Below are positions 19,648 to 28,568 of a stretch of DNA of 51,545 nucleotides, one piece after another (the first letter of the stretch is position 1; each line of letters opens with the position of its first letter). A program made the position numbers and the translations under genes. Origin of the DNA: Bacteroidia bacterium (GTDB taxonomy: Bacteria > Bacteroidota > Bacteroidia > JANWVE01); NCBI GenBank assembly GCA_025056095.1, contig JANWVW010000002.1, forward strand, positions 1-51,545, read 5' to 3'. Under the pieces are notes generated by a model. It did no database searches. It saw only the letters and a list, made by a program, of their open reading frames with translations, and had not been told where the DNA came from.

Positions 19648-21744
19648 TTATTCATTTATCCAATCTAATAAGATTTGATAACTTTCGGCAAGGTGAGCAT
19701 CGTGGTTTAATTTGTTGATTAGCTTTTGTGTAGTTTCTCTTCCAAACTCGTCAATGGCTAATATCGTTTCATTAGCTTTCAAATTTCGTAAACTTAAAAA
19801 TGCATTGTTGGGTAGTGGTTTTGCTGTTTCTTCATGGCTTTGTTGGTACCATTTCAAAAAAGCGGCTAAATCTAGGGGGATGGTTTTGGGTTGTTTATTA
19901 GTATTTTGAGCTACTTCTTGTAAGGTTTGGTTAATAGGGCTAATAGGGCGACTCATTCTTTGCTTATGTTTAGCAAGAAGTTTAGCTTTTGGCAAAGCAG
20001 GTAAAGGCTTGAAAATTACCTTTTTATCTATACTATCTGCAGGAAGGGCAAAATCATAACTTGCCTCTGAATAGTTTTGTGGAGAGAGATTGTCAGGGAT
20101 TTCAATATCAGGCTGTACGCCTACGAGTTGGGTGGTTTTGCCTGTAATACGATAAAGCTTGACATGGCTGAGGTAAGCAAAATGTAAATTGATTTTCTTG
20201 AACTCTTTGTCAGGAGCTACTACAGGGAAAGGTCGTTGCCCTGTGGCTTTACCGAAAGTATTTGTACCTACGATTAAAGCACGATTATAATCCTGCAGAA
20301 CAGCTGCTAACATTTCTGAAGCAGAGGCACTTGCACGGTTCACCATAACTAGTAGTTTGCCGTCATAGACTGTGCCGCGATTCATATCTTTTAGAATTGT
20401 AGGTTTACTATCTTTTTGTGTAATGATAGTTAAAGCTCCCTCGTCAATAAAAATACCTGCTAGTTCTACACCTTCTATGAGAGAGCCGCCACCGTTGAAG
20501 CGAAGATCAAGGATAAGCCCTTCAATATTTTCTTGCTTCATTTTTAGAATTTCTTTAGCAACATCATTTGCACAACCTTTACTTTGCTCAACTTCATAAT
20601 TGGTATAAAAACCTGGAAGAGCGATATATCCGACTCGTCTTTCACCTTCAATGATGAAACTTTTTACTAGGTTCTCCTCATCTCTTTTAATGATACTTTT
20701 AGAGAGGCTAACCGTTTTGAGGGTTTTGTTGGCTTTTTGTACTGTAAGAAAAAGAGTTGTATTTTCAGTTTCTAGTAATTCATTTATTTCTTGCAAGCTG
20801 TATGGTAGTACTTCTATTCTTTCTTTTCCTGCAAGTTGTATTTCTACTAAAATGTCGCCTTTATGTAATTCATTGGTTTTCCAGGCACTTCCACCTGGGA
20901 CAAGTTGCTCTATATAAACTTCCCCTTGTGCATTTTCAGCTAATTTTAGCCCGAAAGAGGCTTTTTTATCTGCAACTTCCTGCATTAGATTTTCCATTTC
21001 GCTTTGTGTAAGATAGTAAGAGTGAGGATCTTGGCAAAGCACGATGGATAGAAGATAACGTGCTAACATATACCTGTCATAGCCAATGGGGTGTTTGAGC
21101 AAATTGTTTAACTTACGGATTTCTGTCTGCTTGATTTGTTGGCGAGCTGTAGATTCGTATTGTTGGATTATTTTATCAAGCGAAAGATTTTGCTTGCCTA
21201 CTTTTTGAGCTATTTTGAGTAGTGCAGCATATTTTAATTTGCTTTCCCAAAATTGTTGGATAGCTATCTCGTCTTCAAGGTAGTAACGTATTTGGTCGGT
21301 CTCGGGTTCAAAGGTTTGATTTTTAGTAAATTGGAAAGGGTTTTGAGAGATTTTCTCAATGCGTTGAATAGTTTGCTCAACTTTGTTCTTAAATAGAGGT
21401 AGAAACATGGGTAAAAATTTTACTTCTTCGCCGTGTAGTTCGTTATCTAAATAGGTTTGGTATTGGGCTAATTGCTCGTATTCTTTTTTTGTAAAAAAAG
21501 CTTCGTTGTGTGTAACGTAAGTTAGGAATTTGTGAAAAATGTCTTTGGATAAGCTATCGTTAAATTTTCTTGGCTGAATGTGATACCGTTGAATAATGTA
21601 TTTGAGGGCTTTCAAATCGTCTTGAATATTTTGTGGTGTAAGTAGTTCGTCTTTTAACTTTTGTGCAAGAACAAAAGTATTGACTATCCAGAAGAGCAAT
21701 AAGATTAGATAAATCAAACGAGGTAAGAAAAAATGAATTTTCAT
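19648..21744 (-). CDS. Carboxy-terminal processing protease (S41, tail-specific, Prc/Ctp-like)
   Basis: 698 residues. An N-terminal hydrophobic stretch ending LAQK is a signal peptide, giving a periplasmic enzyme. A helical N-terminal domain (30-250) is followed by a PDZ domain (~255-345) and the S41 catalytic core. The serine is in RASASASEM (~474) and the catalytic lysine in NTFGKATG (~495). The C-terminal DUF3340-like tail is present. Homologues cleave proteins with exposed C termini and take part in envelope quality control. A TACATTTG box (RC of 21765-21772) lies just upstream and may be its -7 element. Transcribed after glgE but separated by a structured 92-base element. Confidence 0.93.
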   Translation of the reverse strand: MKIHFFLPRLIYLILLLFWIVNTFVLAQKLKDELLTPQNIQDDLKALKYIIQRYHIQPRKFNDSLSKDIFHKFLTYVTHNEAFFTKKEYEQLAQYQTYLDNELHGEEVKFLPMFLPLFKNKVEQTIQRIEKISQNPFQFTKNQTFEPETDQIRYYLEDEIAIQQFWESKLKYAALLKIAQKVGKQNLSLDKIIQQYESTARQQIKQTEIRKLNNLLKHPIGYDRYMLARYLLSIVLCQDPHSYYLTQSEMENLMQEVADKKASFGLKLAENAQGEVYIEQLVPGGSAWKTNELHKGDILVEIQLAGKERIEVLPYSLQEINELLETENTTLFLTVQKANKTLKTVSLSKSIIKRDEENLVKSFIIEGERRVGYIALPGFYTNYEVEQSKGCANDVAKEILKMKQENIEGLILDLRFNGGGSLIEGVELAGIFIDEGALTIITQKDSKPTILKDMNRGTVYDGKLLVMVNRASASASEMLAAVLQDYNRALIVGTNTFGKATGQRPFPVVAPDKEFKKINLHFAYLSHVKLYRITGKTTQLVGVQPDIEIPDNLSPQNYSEASYDFALPADSIDKKVIFKPLPALPKAKLLAKHKQRMSRPISPINQTLQEVAQNTNKQPKTIPLDLAAFLKWYQQSHEETAKPLPNNAFLSLRNLKANETILAIDEFGRETTQKLINKLNHDAHLAESYQILLDWINE

Positions 21745-21833
21745 ATAGCTTTTTTAAATAAGGGCAAATGTATCTACAAATATGCGAAAAAAAAATGATG
21801 TAGGATTTTTGTCTTGCCCTTTGCTTGAACACA

Positions 21834-21925
21834 TTAGAGTTTATGAACAGAGGCCTCTTTATGAGGGGTTGATTTTGAAAGATGTCAGCTCGTAAATGAG
21901 GGTTTTCTCTGTTCACAAACTCTAA
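21834..21925. repeat. Large inverted-repeat element (92 bases) with two inner hairpins
   Basis: Left arm TTAGAGTTTATGAACAGAG (21834-21852) pairs with the right arm (21907-21925) over 19 bp with one mismatch. Between them are two short hairpins: CCTC-TTTAT-GAGG and CTC-GTAAAT-GAG. The element lies between the stop of glgE and the start of the S41 protease gene, both on the minus strand. No T run follows at once, so it is not a classic terminator. A folded RNA leader or processing site, or a REP/MITE-like DNA element, are both possible. Confidence 0.75.
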
Positions 21926-21955
21926 ATTTTGAGGATAGAGGAGGTTTGTGTAAAA

Positions 21956-23896
21956 TTATCTTAGCTCAATTTTGAATAAATGAAAAGGTACATACCTTGG
22001 GTTGAGTTCTACGTAGTTCCATTCACGTTCCCAAATGTATTTATTGCCTGTAAGTAAATCGTGCATGCATAGCTGGTGCCCTTCGCTGATACCCATGAGG
22101 TATAGAGGCACTTGTACCCAACCCGATTGGGTGTTGTAAGGATCCAGGTTTACTACGCAAAGAATATAATTTTGGGACTCGTGGTCATACTTAAAATATG
22201 CTAGAATCTGGTCATTATCAATACGGCAGAGTTCCAGATTATTTGTGTCATGAAAAGCGGGATTTTCTTTGCGAATTTTGTTTACTAAGGTTATCAATTC
22301 TGATATACGTGTTTTCTTATCCCAATCCCATTGTTTGATTTCGTATTTCTCGGAGTCAAGGTATTCCTCTTTGCCTGGTATAGGTGTGTGGATACCGAGC
22401 TCGTAAACAGGACCGTATATGCCATAGTTAGAGCTGAGCGTAGCTGCCATGAAATAGCGCGTCATGAACAGGGTTTCGTTTCCGCTTTGCAAGATGTAAG
22501 GGTTGATGTCAGGGGTATTAGGCCAGAAGTTGGGTCTAAAATATTCTTTTCCTTCACCCTTGGTAAGCTCGGTCATGTATTGTGAAAGTTCGTATTTAGT
22601 ATTTCGCCAAGTGTAGTAAGTGTAAGATTGTGTAAATCCTAATTTGGCTAACATGTGCATGACTTTGGGTCGCGTGAAGGCTTCAGAGAGAAATATTACA
22701 TCGGGGTACTTCTTTTTTACTTCTGAGATTGCCCATTCCCAAAATCTAAACGATTTGGTATGTGGGTTATCTACTCTGAAAATCTTAATACCGACCTCAA
22801 TCCAGTAAAATAAGATACTCAAAAGTTCGTTCCAGAGGTTTTTCCAGTCGTCGGTTTCAAAATTGATAGGTAAAATATCTTGGTATTTTTTAGGAGGGTT
22901 TTCAGCATATTGCACTGTGCCGTCGGGTCGCCATTTGAACCATTGTGGATATTGTTTTACATAAGGGTGATTAGGAGAGCATTGCAGAGCGTAATCCATA
23001 GCTATTTCAATGCCGTAGCTTTCACAATACTTGATTAATTCCTTGAAATCCTCCAAGGTACCCAAGGCAGGTAGAATATCTTTGTGCCCTCCTTCTACAT
23101 TTCCTATTGCCCAACAAGAGCCTACGTCTTCAGGAGAAGCATTAAGCGAATTATTTTTCCCTTTTTTGAAATCTGAACCGATAGGGTGAATAGGTGGGAA
23201 ATAAATGGTATCGAAGCCCATAGCTGCAATGCGTGGGATAATTTTGTGGCAATCCTTAAAAGTGCCATGCCTTCCATGCTCGCCTGTGGAACGTGGAAAG
23301 AATTCATACCAGGCAGAGAAGAGGGCTTTTTTTCTGTCTACATATACGCGAAGCACTTTGTCGTAGGTAGTGGTAAATTTTCTTTGTGGATATTTTTCAA
23401 AGATTTCGCGTAGTTGAGGAGAGAGAGCTTCTTTGATGGCTTCATGGTATTTTTCACTATCTCTAAACAAATCTACCAAATGTTGTAAATACTTACCTTC
23501 GGCTTTGGTTACTTTTTCAATAAGAGACTCTAAATATTGAATACCGTCTAAAAGTTCTATATTAACAAATTGCTTATCGTTAATTTTTCGTTCTATATTA
23601 TGTTGCCAAGTAAGGGCATGGTCAATCCAACCTTCAATTTTAAATTCATAGTAGCCTTGTTTTTCTACCTTAAATTCGCTTACCCAAGCGTCATTTCCTA
23701 AATGAGTAAAAGAGTTGCGTTTCCAGGCTTTTTCTTTTTCATGTTTATAGGCGACTTCTGCGGCTATAACGTCGTGTCCATCAGCAAAAATATCTGCAGT
23801 TACTTTTACAATTTGCCCTACTACGCGTTTGGCAGGGTACTTTCCGCCGTCAATTTCGGGTTGTACGTTTTCTATAATTACACGATTTTGTGCCAT
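21956..23896 (-). CDS. glgE: Alpha-1,4-glucan:maltose-1-phosphate maltosyltransferase
   Basis: 646 residues from the ATG at 23896 (MAQNRVIIENVQPEIDGG). The longer frame to 24004 adds a low-complexity leader not expected in the family, so the internal start is preferred. It is a GH13_3 enzyme: N-terminal domain with GKYPAKRVVGQ and ADIFADGHDV, then the TIM barrel with FPPIHPIG, catalytic nucleophile Asp in FRVDNPHTKSF (~375) and acid Glu in FLSEAFTRPKVM (~404). GlgE adds maltose units from maltose-1-phosphate to growing alpha-glucan. Partners that make the donor (TreS/Pep2, or GlgC/GlgM-type) are not in the window. With GlgB it would build glycogen in the cytoplasm. Confidence 0.93.
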   Translation of the reverse strand: MAQNRVIIENVQPEIDGGKYPAKRVVGQIVKVTADIFADGHDVIAAEVAYKHEKEKAWKRNSFTHLGNDAWVSEFKVEKQGYYEFKIEGWIDHALTWQHNIERKINDKQFVNIELLDGIQYLESLIEKVTKAEGKYLQHLVDLFRDSEKYHEAIKEALSPQLREIFEKYPQRKFTTTYDKVLRVYVDRKKALFSAWYEFFPRSTGEHGRHGTFKDCHKIIPRIAAMGFDTIYFPPIHPIGSDFKKGKNNSLNASPEDVGSCWAIGNVEGGHKDILPALGTLEDFKELIKYCESYGIEIAMDYALQCSPNHPYVKQYPQWFKWRPDGTVQYAENPPKKYQDILPINFETDDWKNLWNELLSILFYWIEVGIKIFRVDNPHTKSFRFWEWAISEVKKKYPDVIFLSEAFTRPKVMHMLAKLGFTQSYTYYTWRNTKYELSQYMTELTKGEGKEYFRPNFWPNTPDINPYILQSGNETLFMTRYFMAATLSSNYGIYGPVYELGIHTPIPGKEEYLDSEKYEIKQWDWDKKTRISELITLVNKIRKENPAFHDTNNLELCRIDNDQILAYFKYDHESQNYILCVVNLDPYNTQSGWVQVPLYLMGISEGHQLCMHDLLTGNKYIWEREWNYVELNPRYVPFHLFKIELR

Positions 23897-24134
23897 GAGT
23901 ATGTGTACTTTAGTGTTGGTTTCAATCAGAAAAGATAGTTTTTGGGGTGCTAAAATACACAATTTTTTATTTATGCTTGAAAAGCAAGAAAAAAATGCAC
24001 CCATATTTAAGGTGCAAATTCAATATCAAATCGTAGTTTTTATTTACTGAAAAGTAGGCTGATGTATGTTTATTTTTTATTCAAATACATGCAAGATCTC
24101 TTTGAATAAGAGCTTGTTACACTTTATATAATTT

Positions 24135-24632
24135 TTACTTGTTGGGCATAGGTTCTAGTAATTTATCTTTTCCGTAGATTACATCACCGCGTTCGTAGAA
24201 GGCAGGTGCCATTTTGTTGTTTTGCAAAAATATAGCCTCTTTGGGGCAGGCTTCTTCGCACAAGCCACAGAAGATACAACGTAACATGTTGATTTCATAT
24301 ACAGCAGCATACTTCTCCTCTCGGTATAGGTGCTCTTCGCCGGGTTTACGCTCTGCGGCAACCATTGTAATTGCTTCTGCAGGGCAGGCTAAAGCACACA
24401 AGCCACAGGCAGTACATCTTTCTCTGCCCTCTTCATCACGTTTGAGAACATGCAAGCCTCGAAAGGTTTGGCTCATAGGGCGTTGCTGTTCAGGATATTG
24501 AATAGTGGCTTTTTTCTTAAACAAATGCTTTATTGTAATTCCTAATCCGTTTACAATAGCAGGTAAGTAAATTTTTTCAGCTAAGGTCATTTTTTTGTTA
24601 CTTACCTGTTTACTTCGGTTGGTTAGTTTCAT
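24135..24632 (-). CDS. nuoI: NADH-quinone oxidoreductase subunit I
   Basis: 165 residues, the 8Fe ferredoxin-type subunit of complex I with clusters N6a and N6b. Ligands are complete: C73, C76, C79, C83 (CTACGLCALACP) and C119, C122, C125, C129 (CIFCGLCEEACP). The gene stands alone between glgE and cheA on the minus strand, 6.7 kb from the nuoH-G unit and separated from its usual neighbours nuoH and nuoJ. It has its own promoter. A second ATG, MTLAEK at residue 15, is possible as start. Confidence 0.95.
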   Translation of the reverse strand: MKLTNRSKQVSNKKMTLAEKIYLPAIVNGLGITIKHLFKKKATIQYPEQQRPMSQTFRGLHVLKRDEEGRERCTACGLCALACPAEAITMVAAERKPGEEHLYREEKYAAVYEINMLRCIFCGLCEEACPKEAIFLQNNKMAPAFYERGDVIYGKDKLLEPMPNK

Positions 24633-24723
24633 ATCTTTGTGTTTTGTGAAGAAGTGGGAATATTTAGAATAATATTTAGTCTACAAGAAAAACTGCATAA
24701 AAGGTGTCTTTGTTTTGCTAGTG

Positions 24724-24755
24724 CAAAAATAGTTTTTTTTAGTAAGGTATTCAAA
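24724..24755 (-). promoter_or_regulatory. Promoter of nuoI
   Basis: On the minus strand: TTTG (24755-24752), 20 bases, TATTTTTG (24731-24724), an exact match to the Bacteroidota consensus. It lies about 90 bases before the nuoI ATG. Confidence 0.6.
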
Positions 24756-24982
24756 AAAAGAACAAAAAGTATGGAGACTAAAAGAGTAAGCCGAAATATT
24801 TGACAAAGTGTTAAAACCGTAAGCAAATTCTTGTAAACCTCCCTAAACGCTTTAAGCCGAAGCAAAAAGGAGTTTTAGAAACTTCTAAAAGATAAAAGTA
24901 TCCTTGAAATTGAACATTAGTTGCTACTTTTAGCATAAGCTAAAAAAGTGGTAAATTTTTCCCCTTTTTTTACATTTCTTTG

Positions 24983-24990
24983 TAGCTTTG
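24983..24990 (+). promoter_or_regulatory. Putative -7 element for cheA
   Basis: TAGCTTTG matches TAnnTTTG 24 bases before the cheA ATG. No good -33 TTTG is found at the right distance. Confidence 0.35.
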
Positions 24991-25013
24991 CTATCTAACT
25001 GATTGCGTAGCAT

Positions 25014-26777
25014 ATGAACGAAGAACTAAAAAATATTTTTTTGGCAGAAGCTCATCAACAGCGAGAGCAACTAAACCAATTATTTACTTCTTTGGAAAAA
25101 AAACCGCAGGATGTGAGCCTTATTGAGGCGATTTTTCGGCTTATGCATACCCTTAAGGCTAACGCTGCAGCTATGGGCTTTGAACCAATTGCAGAAATGG
25201 CACACCTGATAGAGGATATCTTTAGTGTGATAAAGAAAAATACGCAAAAACTTAATACACAAATCTTTAATGACCTTTTTAGAGCAAATGATAAAATTGG
25301 CGAATTGATTGATGCTATTCAAACGCAAGCAACCGTAAATTATAAAGGGCTAACTACCCGCTTGAAAGTGATTTTAAGAGAATTACAACAAGAAAACGAA
25401 AATACAAGCGAAAAAATTAGTCCTATAACCGAAAAAATTGCCCTTGAAAAGATCGAAAAAGAAGATTTGCCAGAAGCAGAAGAGGTAGCTGTTGAAATGC
25501 CAAGCAATGAAAGTAAGTCGTTAGCCATGCCTACTTTGCAGGCAGAAATGATTACTGTGCCTGTAAAAAAGTTGGATAATTTGCTCAATTTGGTAGAGGA
25601 GTTAAGTATTGAAAAGGACTATATACTTACTCTTGCTGAATATGAAGAAAATCAAATTTTGAAGGGTAAACTCTCACGCTTGCAGCGTATTACTTCCGAT
25701 TTACAATATTCAGTTATGGGAGTAAGATTGGTACAAATGAATGTTTTATTTCAAAAATTTTACCGTATAGTGCGTGATATAGCTCAGTTAGAAGGCAAAG
25801 AAGTTGATTTGATTTTAGAAGGTACAGAGATAGAAATAGACCGCAATATTTTGCAAATTATTAGTGATAGCATGGTGCATTTGGTCCGAAATGCAGTAAG
25901 CCATGGGATAGAAAGCCCTGAAATTCGTAAGCGGAAAGGTAAAAAATCCACGGGGGTAGTGTTACTCAAAGCTACTTCTGAAAAAAATACCGTTACAATT
26001 GAAGTTACAGACGATGGCAAAGGTATTGACATTGCTAAAATTAAAGCGAAAATTATAGAAAAAAAACTTTTGCCCACACAAGCCCTCAACGCATTGAGTG
26101 AGGAGGAGGTTATGAGTTTTATTTTTGAATCAGGATTTTCTAGTGCCGAAAAAATTACCGAAGTGTCAGGGCGAGGTATAGGAATGGATGTAGTGAAACG
26201 CACCGTAGAAAGTGTAGGCGGAAAGGTAAGTATTGTTACTCAACCTGACGAAGGTACGAGTGTTCGCTTGCATTTACCTGCTTCTATGGCAGTAAAACCT
26301 GCACTTTTGTTTGAACTTAATCAACAAACTTTTGCCTTACCTATTCATTACACTGAAGCCGTTGTGGCAAAAACCGCAGAGCAATTACTTGCCGCAGGCT
26401 CGGGTTTAGTGATTATTCATTTGGGAAAAAGCGTTCCTGTAGTTTTTCTTAAAGATTTGCTGGCAAAAGAAAATTTACACACTCGTAATTTTGTTCAAAG
26501 TCGGCAAAACCTTTCACCCAGTGAGAAGGTTTTAATTATTATAATCTATGACAGTGTTCGTAAGGTAGGTTTAGTGGTAGATAAATTATTGCACCAAAAG
26601 GAAATTATAGAAAAGCCATTAAAAGCCCCCTTAAGGGAAACTATGTTTATTAGTGGAGCTACTATCTTAGGGAATGGCAATGTTTGTTTAGTAATAGATG
26701 TTCCTACAATTTTTAATTTTTTATTTAACAATCGTTCCCAATACACAATAAAAAATGATGTAAAAAAAAACATTTAG
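25014..26777 (+). CDS. cheA: Chemotaxis histidine kinase CheA
   Basis: 587 residues. HPt domain with phospho-accepting H45 (RLMHTLKANA), a charged linker without a recognisable P2 (CheY-binding) domain, a dimerisation helix pair (~185-250), a HATPase domain with N box LVRNAVSHGIE (~292), DDGKGID (~333) and GRGIGMD (~386), and a C-terminal CheW-like domain (~425-565) that couples to chemoreceptors. It would phosphorylate the CheY-like and CheB proteins encoded in the window. The cheC-like gene follows 8 bases after its stop. CheW and CheR are not in the window. Confidence 0.94.
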   Translation: MNEELKNIFLAEAHQQREQLNQLFTSLEKKPQDVSLIEAIFRLMHTLKANAAAMGFEPIAEMAHLIEDIFSVIKKNTQKLNTQIFNDLFRANDKIGELIDAIQTQATVNYKGLTTRLKVILRELQQENENTSEKISPITEKIALEKIEKEDLPEAEEVAVEMPSNESKSLAMPTLQAEMITVPVKKLDNLLNLVEELSIEKDYILTLAEYEENQILKGKLSRLQRITSDLQYSVMGVRLVQMNVLFQKFYRIVRDIAQLEGKEVDLILEGTEIEIDRNILQIISDSMVHLVRNAVSHGIESPEIRKRKGKKSTGVVLLKATSEKNTVTIEVTDDGKGIDIAKIKAKIIEKKLLPTQALNALSEEEVMSFIFESGFSSAEKITEVSGRGIGMDVVKRTVESVGGKVSIVTQPDEGTSVRLHLPASMAVKPALLFELNQQTFALPIHYTEAVVAKTAEQLLAAGSGLVIIHLGKSVPVVFLKDLLAKENLHTRNFVQSRQNLSPSEKVLIIIIYDSVRKVGLVVDKLLHQKEIIEKPLKAPLRETMFISGATILGNGNVCLVIDVPTIFNFLFNNRSQYTIKNDVKKNI

Positions 26778-26785
26778 ATAACCTT

Positions 26786-27322
26786 ATGCACATATTTTCT
26801 GAACTACAAGAGATAGAAAATGCTATAAAAAAAGGTTTTGCTAATGCCCGAAAGTCGTTAGCAATGATGTTACATGCCGAAGTAGAGCTCACTGATTTAG
26901 AGGAAATTACATACCAAGATTTACGCCTAAAACAAAGCTACCATACCTATTATATTTTTGAAACCCACATCGTTGGTGAAAAAACAGGCATAAGTTTTTG
27001 GCTTATTGGGCAACCTGAATTTGATTTGATTTGCCAACGCATTTTAGGAAATAGCTACTCACAAGAAAAGCAAAATGAACTTTCACGGTCTCTTTTGTTG
27101 GAATTGGACAATATTCTAAGTGCTAGTGTAATTACCGAATTAGCTAACGAACTCAACCTCAAAATTCACGGAGATATACCACGAATAAGTACACATACTG
27201 ATGAGCAAATTTTAGCCATCATAAAGCAGCACTGCCAAGAAAATCCTAAAATGCACCTATGGTTAGCTCGTTTTGTCATTGCCTCTATTCCAATTGAAAT
27301 GCTGTTTATTTGGTTATTTTGA
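26786..27322 (+). CDS. CheC/CheX-like chemotaxis protein (probable response-regulator phosphatase)
   Basis: 178 residues, directly downstream of cheA (8-base gap), so cotranscribed. The segment LLLELDNILSASVITELANEL (~111-131) resembles the active-site helix of CheC/CheX/FliY proteins, where an E-x2-N pattern (E-x-D-N here) positions water to dephosphorylate CheY-P. Only one such helix is seen, as in CheX-type proteins. The rest is diverged. It probably ends the signal generated by CheA. Family placement rests on this helix and on gene context. Confidence 0.65.
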   Translation: MHIFSELQEIENAIKKGFANARKSLAMMLHAEVELTDLEEITYQDLRLKQSYHTYYIFETHIVGEKTGISFWLIGQPEFDLICQRILGNSYSQEKQNELSRSLLLELDNILSASVITELANELNLKIHGDIPRISTHTDEQILAIIKQHCQENPKMHLWLARFVIASIPIEMLFIWLF

Positions 27323-27376
27323 AACTAAAAAAAAACAAATTTAACAAGATTTTGATTTATTTCTGTCTTCTGTGCT

Positions 27377-28417
27377 TCAATCTAATGCCATGGTTACAAA
27401 TTGGCTAATTTCATCAAGAGGAAGAATGTACTGTACGGCTTGCAGTTCAATAGCAGCTTTTGGCATGCCAAATACCACACAGGTATTTTCGCTTTGGGCG
27501 ATGGTTAGCCCTCCTGCTCGGTGAATAGCTTGCATGCCCATAGCTCCATCTTTACCCATACCCGTAAGAATGATGCCTATGGCTTTATTTCCAAAAACTT
27601 TAGCTATGCTCAACATCATACTATCTATAGAAGGAAAGTTGTATTCCTTAAAAAGTTGATTATTTTTCTCAAAAAAGTAGATTTTTTTCCCATTTTGGCT
27701 TATTTGCATATTACAATCCGAAGGTACAATATACACTATACCTGCTTGTAATTTTTCATTTTCTTGAGCAATTTTTACTTCAAAAGGCATTTCTTGGTTT
27801 AAGCGTTTAGCAAAGGATTTTCCAAATTCAGCAGGAATATGCTGAACAATTACGATAGGAATAGGCAAATTTTGAGGCATCTTTTTCAGGATGTGTTCTA
27901 TGGCAGTCGTACCACCTGTAGAAGCCCCTATAACTATAATCTGGTAGGTAAGATTTGTATTAAACGTATGCGGATTTTGGTTTTGCAGTGTGTCTGGGCT
28001 AATAGTTTTTAGGTTAGATTTGTTTTCAAAGGCAATTTTAATTTTTTGTAATAATTCCTCTTTAATCTCTCTCACCTTTGAATGAAATGCCCCTTTGGGT
28101 TTGCTCACTATATCAAAAGCTCCTGCATTGAGGGCATCAAATACCATTTCATGGTCATTTTCTAAGGAAGTAAGCAAAATAATTGGCGTGGGGCATAGTT
28201 GCATAATTTTTTTGGTAGCAAAAATTCCGTCATAATCTTTCATTACAAGGTCTAATAGTACTACGTCAGGCTCAAAGATTTGGGTTTTCTCTAAAGCTTC
28301 CAAACCATTTTCAGCAGTAGCTATCACTTCCAGGGCTGATTCTTGGGTAAGCATATCTTGGACAATAAGCCGCATTAGACCTGAATCGTCAGCCAAAAGG
28401 AGTTTTATTTTTTTCAT
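27377..28417 (-). CDS. cheB: Chemotaxis response regulator protein-glutamate methylesterase CheB
   Basis: 346 residues from MKKIKLLLADDS; an ATG four codons earlier (28429) is also possible. N-terminal REC domain with phospho-acceptor D56 (VVLLDLVM), a linker (~115-155), and a methylesterase domain with the triad S166 (IGASTGGT), H193 (IVQHIP) and D290 (GMGKDGAMG). CheB removes methyl groups from MCPs after phosphorylation by CheA. It converges on the cheA-cheC pair (54-base gap). A symmetric operator-like sequence lies just upstream, shared with nuoJ. Confidence 0.95.
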   Translation of the reverse strand: MKKIKLLLADDSGLMRLIVQDMLTQESALEVIATAENGLEALEKTQIFEPDVVLLDLVMKDYDGIFATKKIMQLCPTPIILLTSLENDHEMVFDALNAGAFDIVSKPKGAFHSKVREIKEELLQKIKIAFENKSNLKTISPDTLQNQNPHTFNTNLTYQIIVIGASTGGTTAIEHILKKMPQNLPIPIVIVQHIPAEFGKSFAKRLNQEMPFEVKIAQENEKLQAGIVYIVPSDCNMQISQNGKKIYFFEKNNQLFKEYNFPSIDSMMLSIAKVFGNKAIGIILTGMGKDGAMGMQAIHRAGGLTIAQSENTCVVFGMPKAAIELQAVQYILPLDEISQFVTMALD

Positions 28418-28462
28418 AAAATCAATCAATGCTAGGCAAGTTAGGTTAAATTTAGAAAGCTA

Positions 28463-28488
28463 TTACAAAATAGTACGTTATTTTGTAA
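28463..28488. promoter_or_regulatory. Perfect 10-bp inverted repeat, probable operator between cheB and nuoJ
   Basis: TTACAAAATA, spacer GTACGT, TATTTTGTAA. It lies 46-71 bases upstream of cheB and just upstream of the nuoJ -33 element, so a bound dimeric regulator could act on either gene. Confidence 0.55.
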
Positions 28489-28502
28489 ATGCTACTCGGT
28501 TT

Positions 28503-28532
28503 TTTGCATTGTAATTTTTTTTACTACTTTTG
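28503..28532 (+). promoter_or_regulatory. Promoter of nuoJ-nuoK
   Basis: TTTG (28503-28506), 18 bases, TACTTTTG (28525-28532), an exact -7 consensus. A longer frame beginning with TTG at 28530 would start inside this promoter, which supports the ATG at 28569. Confidence 0.6.
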
Positions 28533-28568
28533 TGCAAAAATTTCTTCAAACTTCCGAATAAAGGCTTT

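Larger units (their letters stand above)
24633..25013. other. Divergent intergenic region between nuoI and cheA
   Basis: 381 bases with no convincing gene. It holds the nuoI promoter (24724-24755), a -7-like box before cheA (24983-24990) and an imperfect inverted repeat CTTTTAGC-ATAA-GCTAAAAAAG at 24927-24948 upstream of cheA. Confidence 0.5.

Noticed and set aside
21560-21916. 118-codon minus-strand frame over the S41 start and the structured element
   Set aside because: It overlaps the well-supported protease start and signal peptide in another frame and crosses the hairpin element.
24629-24865. 78-codon minus-strand frame upstream of nuoI
   Set aside because: It contains the nuoI promoter, has no homology and reads as random AT-rich sequence.
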